Assembly (NCBI RefSeq): GCF_004681965.1
Contig: NZ_SMLL01000005.1
Location: 310,001 to 374,000, forward strand
Reading direction: 5' to 3'
Source of the DNA: Ramlibacter rhizophilus
GTDB lineage: Bacteria; Pseudomonadota; Gammaproteobacteria; Burkholderiales; Burkholderiaceae_C
DNA: 64,000 nucleotides
The translations under genes were made by a program, and so were the position numbers. Positions 8,970 to 16,234 of the stretch are shown here, in pieces. Position 1 is the stretch's first letter. Each line of letters starts with the position of its first letter. The notes below the pieces were generated by a model. The model worked only from the letters and a program-made list of their open reading frames with translations, was not told where the DNA came from and did not search any database.

Positions 8970-9007
8970 AAAAGAAAAAACCCCGCAAGCCATCGACTTG
9001 CGGGGTT
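8970..9007 (-). terminator. rho-independent terminator, original end of the tRNA-Val transcript
   Basis: On the minus strand an 11-bp perfect stem (9007-8997 with 8989-8979) and 7-base loop are followed by six T and then TTT after one C. It lies only 6 bases beyond the end of the tRNA-Val 3' fragment at 9014. This is where the terminator of the tRNA-Val gene would be before the island inserted. A terminator reading out of the glycosyltransferases in the other direction would lack the T-run. Confidence 0.85.
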
Positions 9008-9013
9008 CGGTGT

Positions 9014-9062
9014 CTGGTGGGTGATGCAGGGTTTGAACCTGCGACCCCTGCCGTGTGAAGGC
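9014..9062 (-). repeat. attachment-site copy: 3' part of tRNA-Val (distal island end)
   Basis: These 49 bases are identical to 20931-20979 and in the same orientation. They correspond to the tRNA from the anticodon stem (about nucleotide 28) to the CCA end plus one base. The tRNA 5' half is absent here. This is the classic remnant left when an integrase inserts an element into a tRNA 3' end, so it marks the distal junction of the island. Confidence 0.92.
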
Positions 9063-9202
9063 GTCCGCTGCGACGAACGGACTACAAACATAGCACAAAC
9101 GCGAACAAAGAGCAGCCGGTCATCGACCGATCCTTCGACTTCGGAACCACGGCGCTGCAAGTCCGGCCGTCAAAAAAAGGTCCTCGTCCTCGCAACCACA
9201 TG

Positions 9203-9544
9203 CTAGACGAAGGCGAACAGCGCCGCGATCGCGGCGGGGCCGCGCACGATGGTCACCCGGGTCGGCGCCTGCTTGGCAGCGGTGGAAAGTTCGACCACGA
9301 TGCTGCTGAAAGCGAGGGTGAACAACCCATGGAGCACGCCCGGCCGGCGCAGCGGCAGGAGTGCGAAAGCGACAGCCTGCAGCAGGAACAGCAGGATCAG
9401 CCGCAGCGCCCATGTCCTCTTTCGGGAGCCGGCGGCGCTACCCCGCAGCGATTCTTCGTAAGCGACGGCACAACTCGCGGTGGGGACGGCACGAAATCGC
9501 GCCTGCACCTGCACCTGCGTGGAATTGGCCTCTTGTTCTCCCAT
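9203..9544 (-). CDS. small membrane protein, hypothetical
   Basis: The 113-residue product has a hydrophilic N-terminus of about 45 residues and then three hydrophobic stretches ('ALRLILLFLLQAVAFALLPL', 'LHGLFTLAFSSIVVEL', 'AAIAALFAFV'). Third codon positions are strongly G/C as in neighbouring genes, which supports real coding. I chose the ATG at 9544; an in-frame GTG at 9598 would add 18 residues. It begins 74 bases after the DapA-like gene on the same strand and may be the last gene of that operon. It could be a degenerate or unusual small transporter subunit in the manner of TctB, but I see no motif to prove that. Confidence 0.5.
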   Translation of the reverse strand: MGEQEANSTQVQVQARFRAVPTASCAVAYEESLRGSAAGSRKRTWALRLILLFLLQAVAFALLPLRRPGVLHGLFTLAFSSIVVELSTAAKQAPTRVTIVRGPAAIAALFAFV

Positions 9545-9618
9545 GAGCTCTACCAGGCGCGCCGGCTCGTGGTCGACGAGACAGCCACCCCAACACACCC
9601 CGATCGAAATCGCCGTCC

Positions 9619-10551
9619 CTATACGAGCTCAGCCAGGCGCTTGTCCTGCCGCCGCACCAGCCGCGCGATGTCGGCCACGTCCCGCTCCGAGAGCCTGGGC
9701 CCCGGCTTGCGCACGAAAGGCGAAGCGATGGCCCCCCGGCTGTGCAGCAGGTGCTTGCGTACGGCCAGGCCGATGCCGGCCTGCTGTTCGTACCGGGCCA
9801 GGGGCAGGTAGGCGTCGAACAGGTCATGGGCGCGTTCCACATCGCCCCGGCAGTGTGCGGCGACAACATCCACCATCATTTCCGGCCAGGCGAAGCCGGT
9901 CATGGCGCCGTCGGCGCCGCGGGACAGTTCCTCGGGCAGGAACAGGCCGCCGCCGTTGCCGGTGAGGATGGACACGCGCCCGACCTCGCCCTTGTCGCTG
10001 GCGGCGCGCAAGGCGGCAAGCTTGGCCAGGCCCGGCCAGTCCTCGTGCTTGACCATCACGCAGCGCGGCGACTGCTTCAGGATGCGCAGCATCACGGCCG
10101 GCGACATCTGCACGCCGGTGGCCACGGGGTGGTCCTGCAGGCACCAGGGCACCGGCCCCAGCGTCTCGTTGACCATGTCGAAATACGCGGCGATCTGGTC
10201 ATCCGTGCGCACGGTCGAGGGCGGGGCCACCATGACGCCGGATGCACCCAGGTCCATGACGGCGCGGGTGAGCTCGCCCATGGCCGCGAAGCCGGGCGAG
10301 GACACGCCCACCACCACCGGCACCCGGCCACGAACCCGCTGCACTACTTGGCGGGTGAAAGCCTGCGCCTCGTCGGCGGTGAGCTTGGTGGCTTCGCCCA
10401 TGATGCCCAGGATGGTCAGGCCGGTGACGCCGCGTTCCAGGCAGAAGTCCACCATGCGGTCGGTGCTCGCAAGATCGAGCGCACCGCTGTCGGTGAAGGG
10501 GGTGACGGTGATGAGGTAGACGCCCCGGGCGGTGGTGTCGAATGCGTTCAT
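9619..10551 (-). CDS. DapA-family (dihydrodipicolinate synthase-like) aldolase/dehydratase
   Basis: The 310-residue TIM-barrel protein has the family's Schiff-base lysine in 'RCVMVKHEDWPG' (about residue 165) and a 'GIMGEATKLT' loop in place of the usual GTTGE. The catalytic tyrosine stretch (YNVP in true DapA) reads 'CLQDHPVATG', so the tyrosine is lost. It is therefore unlikely to make lysine precursors and more likely cleaves or dehydrates a hydroxy- or oxo-acid. Its place downstream of an FMN hydroxyacid dehydrogenase, a Bug protein, a D-2-hydroxyacid dehydrogenase and an RraA-like aldolase points to carbon catabolism. The substrate is unknown. Confidence 0.85.
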   Translation of the reverse strand: MNAFDTTARGVYLITVTPFTDSGALDLASTDRMVDFCLERGVTGLTILGIMGEATKLTADEAQAFTRQVVQRVRGRVPVVVGVSSPGFAAMGELTRAVMDLGASGVMVAPPSTVRTDDQIAAYFDMVNETLGPVPWCLQDHPVATGVQMSPAVMLRILKQSPRCVMVKHEDWPGLAKLAALRAASDKGEVGRVSILTGNGGGLFLPEELSRGADGAMTGFAWPEMMVDVVAAHCRGDVERAHDLFDAYLPLARYEQQAGIGLAVRKHLLHSRGAIASPFVRKPGPRLSERDVADIARLVRRQDKRLAELV

Positions 10552-10568
10552 CGCAGGCAGCTCCAGGC

Positions 10569-11834
10569 TCAGCAAGAGGACGACGCGGTCCGGGGGTCGG
10601 CCGGCATGAGGCAGTCGGTGGACAGGTCGGTCACGCTCGTCACGCCGAGCATGGCCATGTCCCGCGAAACCTCTTCGCGAAGCAGCGAGATGGCCTTGCG
10701 CACGCCGTCCTGGCCTGCCACAGCCGCGGCGTAGTTGAAGGGACGGCCGACGAAGACGAACTTCGCGCCGAGCGCGAGCGCCTTGAGCACGTCGGTGCCG
10801 CGTCGGAAACCGCTGTCGATCATCACCGGCACCTCGGGGCAGGCCTGCACGATGTCCGGCAACACGCGCAGTGGCGACACGGTGCTGTCCAGCTGCCGCC
10901 CGCCGTGGTTGGAGATGATGAGGCCATCGGCGCCGGTCTCCACGGCGGCCCGTGCATCGCGCACGTCCAGGATGCCTTTGATCACCAGCTGGCCGGGCCA
11001 CATCGCCCGGATCATGCGGATGTGCTGCCAACCCAGGTGGCCCCGGTCGGAGAAATCGCGAAGCACGTTCTTCGACAGGATGGGTACGCCCCGGTGCGCG
11101 TGGTTGTTCTCGAAGTGCGGCATGCCGTGCCGCGCCAGCGTCTTCAGGAAAGTGCCGAAGAGCCAGCGCGGGTGCGTCAGGCCTTCCCATGCGAGGCGCA
11201 AGCTCGGCCGCAGCGGCGTGGAGAAGCCCGCGCGGATGTTGTTCTCGCGGTTGGAGGCGATGGACGCGTCCAGCGTAAGCACCAGCGTCCCGTAGCCCGC
11301 CGCCTTCACCCGCTCAATGAGCGCGACGATCTGCGCCTCGGTGCCGGGAAGGTAAGCCTGGAACCAGGCCTTGGGGTTCGCCTGCACGATCTCCTCCAGC
11401 CGGATCAGCGAGGAGCCGCTCATGATCATGGGCACGTTCTCGCGCGCGGCAGCCTGTGTGATCGCCAGGTCGCCACGGTAGGCCGAGAGCGCGCACAGGC
11501 CCATGGGGGCGATGCCGACCGGCGCGGACCAGGTGCTACCCAGCAGCGCGGTTTCGGTGCTGCGTCTGGAGGTGTCGATCAGCACCCGGGTGACGAACTC
11601 CCAGGCATCGAAGGCCTGCGCGTTGGCGCGCAGCGAGCGGTTGCGCTCGACGCCGCCCGAGACGTAGGCGAACACCGGCCGCGGCAGGTGCCGGCGCGCG
11701 GCGGCTTCGAAGTCGTCCAGGCAGAGTACCTGGCCCAGTCGGGCCGGCAGGGCCGCAGGCCTCTCGGGGGAAGAAACGGCTGGGGCGTGGCCCGCCGGGG
11801 CCACGCGGCCGGCCGAAGGATCTGTGGCCATCAT
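10569..11834 (-). CDS. FMN-dependent alpha-hydroxy acid dehydrogenase
   Basis: The 421-residue product belongs to the lactate/glycolate/mandelate oxidase family, which oxidises an alpha-hydroxy acid to the 2-oxo acid with FMN. Visible elements are 'APVGIAPMGLCAL' (FMN phosphate side), 'TLVLTLDASIASNRENN', the active-site lysine in 'QLVIKGILD', the catalytic His-Gly-Gly-Arg in 'ISNHGGRQLDST', and 'VMIDSGFRRGTDVLKALALGA'. The N-terminal ~35 residues are a Pro/Ala-rich extension. Two consecutive ATG codons make the exact start uncertain by one residue. It begins 6 bases after the Bug gene stop, so it is in the same operon and probably oxidises an intermediate of that pathway. Confidence 0.9.
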   Translation of the reverse strand: MMATDPSAGRVAPAGHAPAVSSPERPAALPARLGQVLCLDDFEAAARRHLPRPVFAYVSGGVERNRSLRANAQAFDAWEFVTRVLIDTSRRSTETALLGSTWSAPVGIAPMGLCALSAYRGDLAITQAAARENVPMIMSGSSLIRLEEIVQANPKAWFQAYLPGTEAQIVALIERVKAAGYGTLVLTLDASIASNRENNIRAGFSTPLRPSLRLAWEGLTHPRWLFGTFLKTLARHGMPHFENNHAHRGVPILSKNVLRDFSDRGHLGWQHIRMIRAMWPGQLVIKGILDVRDARAAVETGADGLIISNHGGRQLDSTVSPLRVLPDIVQACPEVPVMIDSGFRRGTDVLKALALGAKFVFVGRPFNYAAAVAGQDGVRKAISLLREEVSRDMAMLGVTSVTDLSTDCLMPADPRTASSSC

Positions 11835-11840
11835 CGAGGC

Positions 11841-12827
11841 TTACTTCTCTCCCCAAGGCATCGCCTGCCACAACTGCTTGAAGTTGGCTTCTGCGCCCTT
11901 GAGTTCGGCTTCGTAGGCCGCCGGCGCCATGTAGCGCAGCGGAGCGAAGGACTTGGCGGCCTTCTCCTGGAACTCGGGGTCCGCGGCGGCCTTCTGGATG
12001 GCGCCTACCAACTGCTCGCGCACGGCCGGCGGCAGACCCTTGGGCGCGGCGATGCCGCGCAGCGAGGCCATCACGATGTCGTGGCCCTGCTCTGCGAAGG
12101 TCGGCAGGTCGGGGGCGAGGTTGGTGCGGCCGGTACTCATCTGGCCGAGGTTGCGCAGCGGCGTTCCGCCCTTGGCGTACTGCAACGCCTCACCGATGTT
12201 CATGGCGGCCATGGTGATCTGCTTGCTGGCGATCGCCTGGTGCACCTCGGCGGCGCCCTTGAACGGCACATGCGTGAGCTGCACGCCGGCCGCGCGGCTG
12301 AACATCAGTGCTGCCAGGTGGTCGTCGGAGCCGACCCCGGTGGTGCCGTAGGTCACCTTGCCCGGGTTGGCCTTGGCGAAGGAGACCAGTTCCGCCAGAT
12401 TCTTGATGGGGGTGTCCGCATGCACCGAGAAGTTGCCCGGGTCATCGATGATGTTGCCCAGCAGGTCGTACTGCTGCCAGTGGAAGTTGGCCTTGCGCTC
12501 GATCGGGATGGTGAGCACGTTGGGCGTGTTGATGAAGCCGATGGTGTAGCCGTCGGGCTGGGCATTGGCCAGCTCGGCGAAGCCGATGCCGCCGCCCGCG
12601 CCGGGGCGGTTGACCACCATGGTGCTGGCGTTGTTGCCCAGGTACTTGGCGATGTAGGGCGCGATCAGGCGCGCCGTCATGTCGGTGCCGCCCCCCGGCC
12701 CGTACGCCACCACGATCTTGATCGGGCGCTCGGGATAAACGGCCAGCGCGGCGGTGGGCGCCACCGCGGCGGCCGACAGCAGCAGGGCCGGCACGAGGCG
12801 GCGAAGGAAGGCGGGGATGCGTTGCAT
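11841..12827 (-). CDS. Bug/TctC-family periplasmic binding protein
   Basis: This is a tripartite tricarboxylate transporter receptor of 328 residues with a Sec signal peptide ending near 'AALAVYPERPI'. The family motifs are 'PERPIKIVVAYGPGGGTDM', 'VNRPGAGGGIGF', 'QPDGYTIGFI' and 'VTYGTTGVGSDDHLAALMF', with a C-terminal 'EKAAKSFAPLRYM' region. The protein captures a carboxylic acid in the periplasm. No TctA or TctB permease is encoded in the island, which is common for Bug proteins in Burkholderiales; they either share permeases or act in sensing. It lies between the D-2-hydroxyacid and FMN hydroxyacid dehydrogenase genes. Confidence 0.93.
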   Translation of the reverse strand: MQRIPAFLRRLVPALLLSAAAVAPTAALAVYPERPIKIVVAYGPGGGTDMTARLIAPYIAKYLGNNASTMVVNRPGAGGGIGFAELANAQPDGYTIGFINTPNVLTIPIERKANFHWQQYDLLGNIIDDPGNFSVHADTPIKNLAELVSFAKANPGKVTYGTTGVGSDDHLAALMFSRAAGVQLTHVPFKGAAEVHQAIASKQITMAAMNIGEALQYAKGGTPLRNLGQMSTGRTNLAPDLPTFAEQGHDIVMASLRGIAAPKGLPPAVREQLVGAIQKAAADPEFQEKAAKSFAPLRYMAPAAYEAELKGAEANFKQLWQAMPWGEK

Positions 12828-12888
12828 GGTCGTTGTCTCCTGTTGTCTTTGGTGGAAGTTCGTGGGTGGAAAAGAAAGAAGGCGCCTT

Positions 12889-13923
12889 TCAGCCGAGGAC
12901 GCGGGCGCGTCGCGCCTGGTAGGCGTTCCACACCTGCGGGTTCACCAGCCGTGGCGGGCGCTCGCCCACCGCCACCGCCGCGATCTGGTCGGCCGCAATC
13001 TGCGCGACATTGCGCCGCGCCTCGTGCGTGACGCCGGCGTTGTGGAACGTGGCGTACACGTTGTCCATGGCTAGCAGGGGGTGGTCCAGCGGCGGCGGCT
13101 CGCGGTCCCAGACGTCGATGCCGGCGCCGGCCAGGTGGCCCGACCGCAGCGCTTGCACCAGGGCCGCCTCGTCGTGGATGCCGCCGCGCGCGGTGGTGAT
13201 GAAAATCGCGCCCTGCTTCATGCGGGCGAAGGCCGCTGCGTCGACCATGCCCAGCGTGCTGCTGTCGCGCGGACAGTGCAGCGAGACCACGTCGGCCTGG
13301 GCCAGCAACTGCATGAGCGACACGGCCTGCGCGCCGCGCCGGGCGATCTCGGCGGCGTCCAGGTACGGGTCGAATGCGATCACCTGCATGCCGAAGGCGG
13401 CGGCCAGTGCCGCCACGCGGGTGCCCACGTGGCCCAGGCCCACCAGGCCTAGCGTGCGGCCACGGATCTCGTGGCCCATCACGTCTTCCCGGGTAAAACC
13501 CACTTCGCGTCGCATGCGGCGATCGCACTCGACCATGCGGCGCGACACGCCCAGCAGCAGGCCCAGCGTGTGTTCGGCAACCGACGCGGCGTTGCCGCCA
13601 GCCTGGTTGACCACGGCGATGCCGGCCACGGTACAGGCGGGCACGTCCACCGTGTCGTAGCCGGCGCCACTGGAAGACACGCACAGCAGGTGCGGGCAGC
13701 GCGCGATCAGTTCGGCGGTGACGAACCACTCGCCGGGCAGTTCATCTTTGGCGGCGGACACGTGGTAGGCATGCGCAGCGGCGAGCAGGTCCCAGGCCAT
13801 GGCGGGCTGGTGGCGCACCGGAAACACGCTCACCGACACGCCGGGCTCACGTGCCAGGCGCTGGTCGAAGCTGTCGGATATCCAGAGGTCCGATCGCACC
13901 ACGCGGAATTCGGCGGCGGGCAT
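12889..13923 (-). CDS. D-2-hydroxyacid dehydrogenase (NAD(P)-dependent)
   Basis: The 344-residue product has the D-isomer-specific 2-hydroxyacid dehydrogenase layout. The substrate-side motif is 'CVSSSGAGYDTVDV', the NAD-binding glycine motif 'LGLVGLGHVGTRVAALA', and the catalytic triad is Arg in 'TTARGGIHDEAAL', Glu in 'DVWDREPPP' and His in 'FHNAGVTHEA'. It interconverts a D-2-hydroxy acid and a 2-oxo acid. I chose the ATG at 13923 because it follows the RraA-like stop codon by 5 bases; a longer in-frame reading runs through that gene in another frame. It is second in the island's catabolic operon. Confidence 0.9.
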   Translation of the reverse strand: MPAAEFRVVRSDLWISDSFDQRLAREPGVSVSVFPVRHQPAMAWDLLAAAHAYHVSAAKDELPGEWFVTAELIARCPHLLCVSSSGAGYDTVDVPACTVAGIAVVNQAGGNAASVAEHTLGLLLGVSRRMVECDRRMRREVGFTREDVMGHEIRGRTLGLVGLGHVGTRVAALAAAFGMQVIAFDPYLDAAEIARRGAQAVSLMQLLAQADVVSLHCPRDSSTLGMVDAAAFARMKQGAIFITTARGGIHDEAALVQALRSGHLAGAGIDVWDREPPPLDHPLLAMDNVYATFHNAGVTHEARRNVAQIAADQIAAVAVGERPPRLVNPQVWNAYQARRARVLG

Positions 13924-13928
13924 GGCGA

Positions 13929-14606
13929 TCAGCGCGGCCGCGGGTCGCAGCCCAGACGCGTGAGCGTGGCGTCGATCCAGGAGGTGTCTAGGGTGCCGGC
14001 GGCGATGTCCCTTAGCGTTTTCTTTTCGGCCTCCATCTTCTGGCGCGTAGCGGCCAACACCTGCTCCACCTCGTCGAAGGGCACACACAGCAGGCCGTCG
14101 GCGTCGCCCACGATCAAGTCGCCAGCGTGAATGACCATTCCATCGATGGCGATCGGCGTGTTGATCTCGCCCGGCCCGTCCTTGTAGGGGCCGCGGTGCG
14201 TCACGCCGGCGGCGTACAGCGGGAAGTCGCCGGCGGCGATCTCGGCGCAATCGCGCACGGCGCCGTTGAGGACGACGCCGGCCACGCCCCGGGCGATGGC
14301 CGTCGCGACCATGAGTTCGCCGAACAGCGCGTTAGTCAGGTCACCGCCCGCGTCGACCACGATGACATCGCCGGGCTGCGCCATGGTCAGCGCCTTGTGG
14401 ATCATGAGGTTGTCGCCGGGGCGGCATTTCACCGTCAGCGCGGGGCCGGCGAGCGGTCCTCCCTTGTGCATTGGGCGAAGACGCGGGCCTGCCGCCGTCA
14501 TGCGGGACATGCAGTCGCTGATATTGGCCACGGGAAGGCCGCGCATGGCCTGGACCTGGCGCTCGGAAACCTGGCGCTTCCGTTCGAGAATCTGAAGTCC
14601 GATCAT
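13929..14606 (-). CDS. RraA-like aldolase (4-hydroxy-4-methyl-2-oxoglutarate aldolase family)
   Basis: The 225-residue product has the RraA/HMG-aldolase pattern: 'ISDCMSRM' near the start, 'GDVIVVDAGGDLTNALFGE', 'ARGVAGVVLNGAVRDCAEI' with the Arg-Asp pair of the active site, and 'GDLIVGDADGLLCVP'. Aldolases of this family use a divalent metal to cleave branched 4-hydroxy-2-oxo acids to pyruvate and a second oxoacid; RraA regulators of RNase E share the fold but are about 160 residues. The length and catabolic neighbours favour the enzyme. I chose the ATG at 14606, since residues upstream of it are Arg/Pro-rich and non-conserved. It is the first gene of the operon divergent from the GntR gene. 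Confidence 0.85.
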   Translation of the reverse strand: MIGLQILERKRQVSERQVQAMRGLPVANISDCMSRMTAAGPRLRPMHKGGPLAGPALTVKCRPGDNLMIHKALTMAQPGDVIVVDAGGDLTNALFGELMVATAIARGVAGVVLNGAVRDCAEIAAGDFPLYAAGVTHRGPYKDGPGEINTPIAIDGMVIHAGDLIVGDADGLLCVPFDEVEQVLAATRQKMEAEKKTLRDIAAGTLDTSWIDATLTRLGCDPRPR

Positions 14607-14798
14607 CTGTGTGCTGGGCCCTCCGGGGCCAAGTTTGGGAAGAACGTGGGAAGTGGGACGGTAAGCAGGTGGACGCCGGCCAAGCCGACCCAGAACATAC
14701 AATAAAAAAACAATCTAAGGCGAGCGTAAGCGGACCGAGGTTCTCTTGCAAGGGGGAACTCACCCAGTGGGGTATCGCGAAGTACAAAAGGTGAACAA
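14607..14798. promoter_or_regulatory. divergent promoter/operator region, catabolic operon versus GntR gene
   Basis: This 192-bp region lies between two divergently transcribed genes. It contains an A/T-rich core around 14693-14718 with a long A-run and 'atacaat' (minus strand attgtat), which resembles half of the ATTGTATACAAT-type operators of FCD GntR regulators. The regulator's ATG at 14799 is preceded by AAAGGTG. I assign the operator by resemblance and context only. Confidence 0.5.
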
Positions 14799-15464
14799 AT
14801 GGCCGTTGCCTCTGAGAAGGCCTACATGCTCCTGAAGCAGCGCGTGGTGGCCGGCGCCTTCGCGCCGGGCGCCCAGCTGAAGGAGGAGCACATCGCGCGC
14901 GAGCTGGCGATCAGCCGCACGCCGATCCGGGCCGCTCTGAAGCGGTTGGTGCAGGACGGGCTGGCCACGGCCGACGCCGGCCGCGGCGTGCGGGTGGCCG
15001 AATGGACCGAGGCCGACGTGGACGAGACCTACGAACTGCGCCGCCTCCTCGAAGGCCATGCGGCCGAACTGGCCGCGCGCCGCGGCGGCGTCGAGCTCGC
15101 CGACCGCCTGGACGCACTGAACGCGCGGATGGAGGAAATCATCGCGCGGGCCGGCGAGGACACGGCGGAGCAGATGCAGGAGATCAATTCCCAGTTCCAC
15201 CGCGCCATCCTGGAGGCCAGCGGCTCACCGCGGCTACGGAGCATGCTGGCCGGCCTGATCGACATGCCGGTGGTAATCCGCTCCTACTTCATCAGCCGAC
15301 CACCCGACTTGTTGCAGAGCCTGCAGCACCACCGCGACTTGGCCGCAGCCGTGCGCATCGGTAGCCCGGAGCTGGCGCGCGACCTGATGCAACTGCACCT
15401 AAAGCTCGCCGCCCACCGGTTTCGCCAGCGGCGCAGCGAGTTCGGCGGCGGCAGCGCAGCATGA
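14799..15464 (+). CDS. GntR-family transcriptional regulator with FCD domain
   Basis: The 221-residue product has an N-terminal winged helix-turn-helix ('LKEEHIARELAISRTPIRAALKRLVQDGLA') and a C-terminal all-helical FCD effector domain with the metal-binding pattern Asp in 'VDETYELRRLLE', His in 'QFHRAILEASGS' and His in 'QHHRDLAAAV'. Such regulators usually repress a neighbouring catabolic operon and are released by its carboxylic-acid substrate. Its divergent position opposite the RraA-like gene makes that operon the obvious target. The Ala/Gly/Ser-rich C-terminal tail is not conserved. Confidence 0.9.
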   Translation: MAVASEKAYMLLKQRVVAGAFAPGAQLKEEHIARELAISRTPIRAALKRLVQDGLATADAGRGVRVAEWTEADVDETYELRRLLEGHAAELAARRGGVELADRLDALNARMEEIIARAGEDTAEQMQEINSQFHRAILEASGSPRLRSMLAGLIDMPVVIRSYFISRPPDLLQSLQHHRDLAAAVRIGSPELARDLMQLHLKLAAHRFRQRRSEFGGGSAA

Positions 15465-16171
15465 GCCGCTCCTGCCTGTGCGATGAGCACGCACGTGGCT
15501 CCTCCGCCGCGCCAGCGCACGTGCGTGCGGCTTCCCGGGGTCAGCCGGTCATCGTCGGTCCATTCAGGAACACCAGTGGGATCGACAGCATCTGACCGCG
15601 ACCGCAGCGCCCTGCCTCGCCCTCCCCGTCGAGGACCACTGCCAATCCTTTCGGCCGCCGCGGATGGCTCATGCCATCGGCACGCGGACCAGCAGCCACG
15701 CCTCCGCGCCCCAGGCAAGATTCAGGCAGCAGGCAAACGCTGTTCGGATCACGCCGCACCAGCCCGAACGGGTTCGGTGACCACGCCGGCGACTGGAACC
15801 AGCTTCAGCCGCTGCTTGCGCAGGAACAGCGGCCGCAAGCAAGGACAACTCTTCATTGAAACTTTCATGCAGGTCTTCGGCCGTCTGGCCGTAACGGTGC
15901 TGCCCACCACCTGCGCGCGCCATTCCGATCGTCAGGTCTTCGTTGCAGCCGCTTCCTAAGTCGACCTGGTAGTCGTTACACCGCTTTTGTGAGCCGCGCA
16001 GAAAGCTGATATTTCGCCGGCGCGAGCGCTGCCGAATGAAGGCGCTGATCTAATCCGGTCAATGGCTGGTTGGTCCCATCCGGAGTGGTACCCAATTGGG
16101 GTCGACTACACGCCACCGCGGACGTATGGTGAACCCTTGATCAGCACCAGAGATGGTCTTGGACTTGGTCT
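15465..16171. other. gene-poor stretch of the island, possibly decayed coding DNA
   Basis: About 700 bases between the regulator and the IS element have no intact gene I can support. On the minus strand several short frames read as protein-like pieces, for example 'LKLVPVAGVVTEPV', but each is soon interrupted, so a broken gene is possible. From 16150 to 16180 there is a short repeat of ggtctt/gactt words just before the IS end. No terminator or promoter is evident. Confidence 0.45.
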
Positions 16172-16234
16172 TGGTCTTGACCCCATCCGACGGACGGGTT
16201 TGAGCTTGATTCTCAAGCGTTCACAGGTGCAGGG

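Noticed and set aside
10542..13031. An 829-codon open frame on the plus strand across the island operon
   Set aside because: It runs antisense to three well-supported genes (FMN dehydrogenase, Bug, D-2-hydroxyacid dehydrogenase) and has Arg/Gly/His-rich composition typical of a shadow frame.
13929..14606. RraA-like gene considered as the RNase E inhibitor RraA
   Set aside because: It is ~60 residues longer than RraA regulators and is the first gene of a catabolic operon, so the aldolase branch is preferred.
15483..15959. A 158-codon plus-strand frame behind the GntR gene
   Set aside because: Composition is Arg/Pro/Ser-rich and there is no ribosome-binding site or family resemblance; an equally long minus-strand frame overlaps it.
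16150..16180. Short ggtctt/gactt repeats, checked as a possible CRISPR or tandem array
   Set aside because: The units are too short, irregular and few; this is simple sequence next to the IS end.
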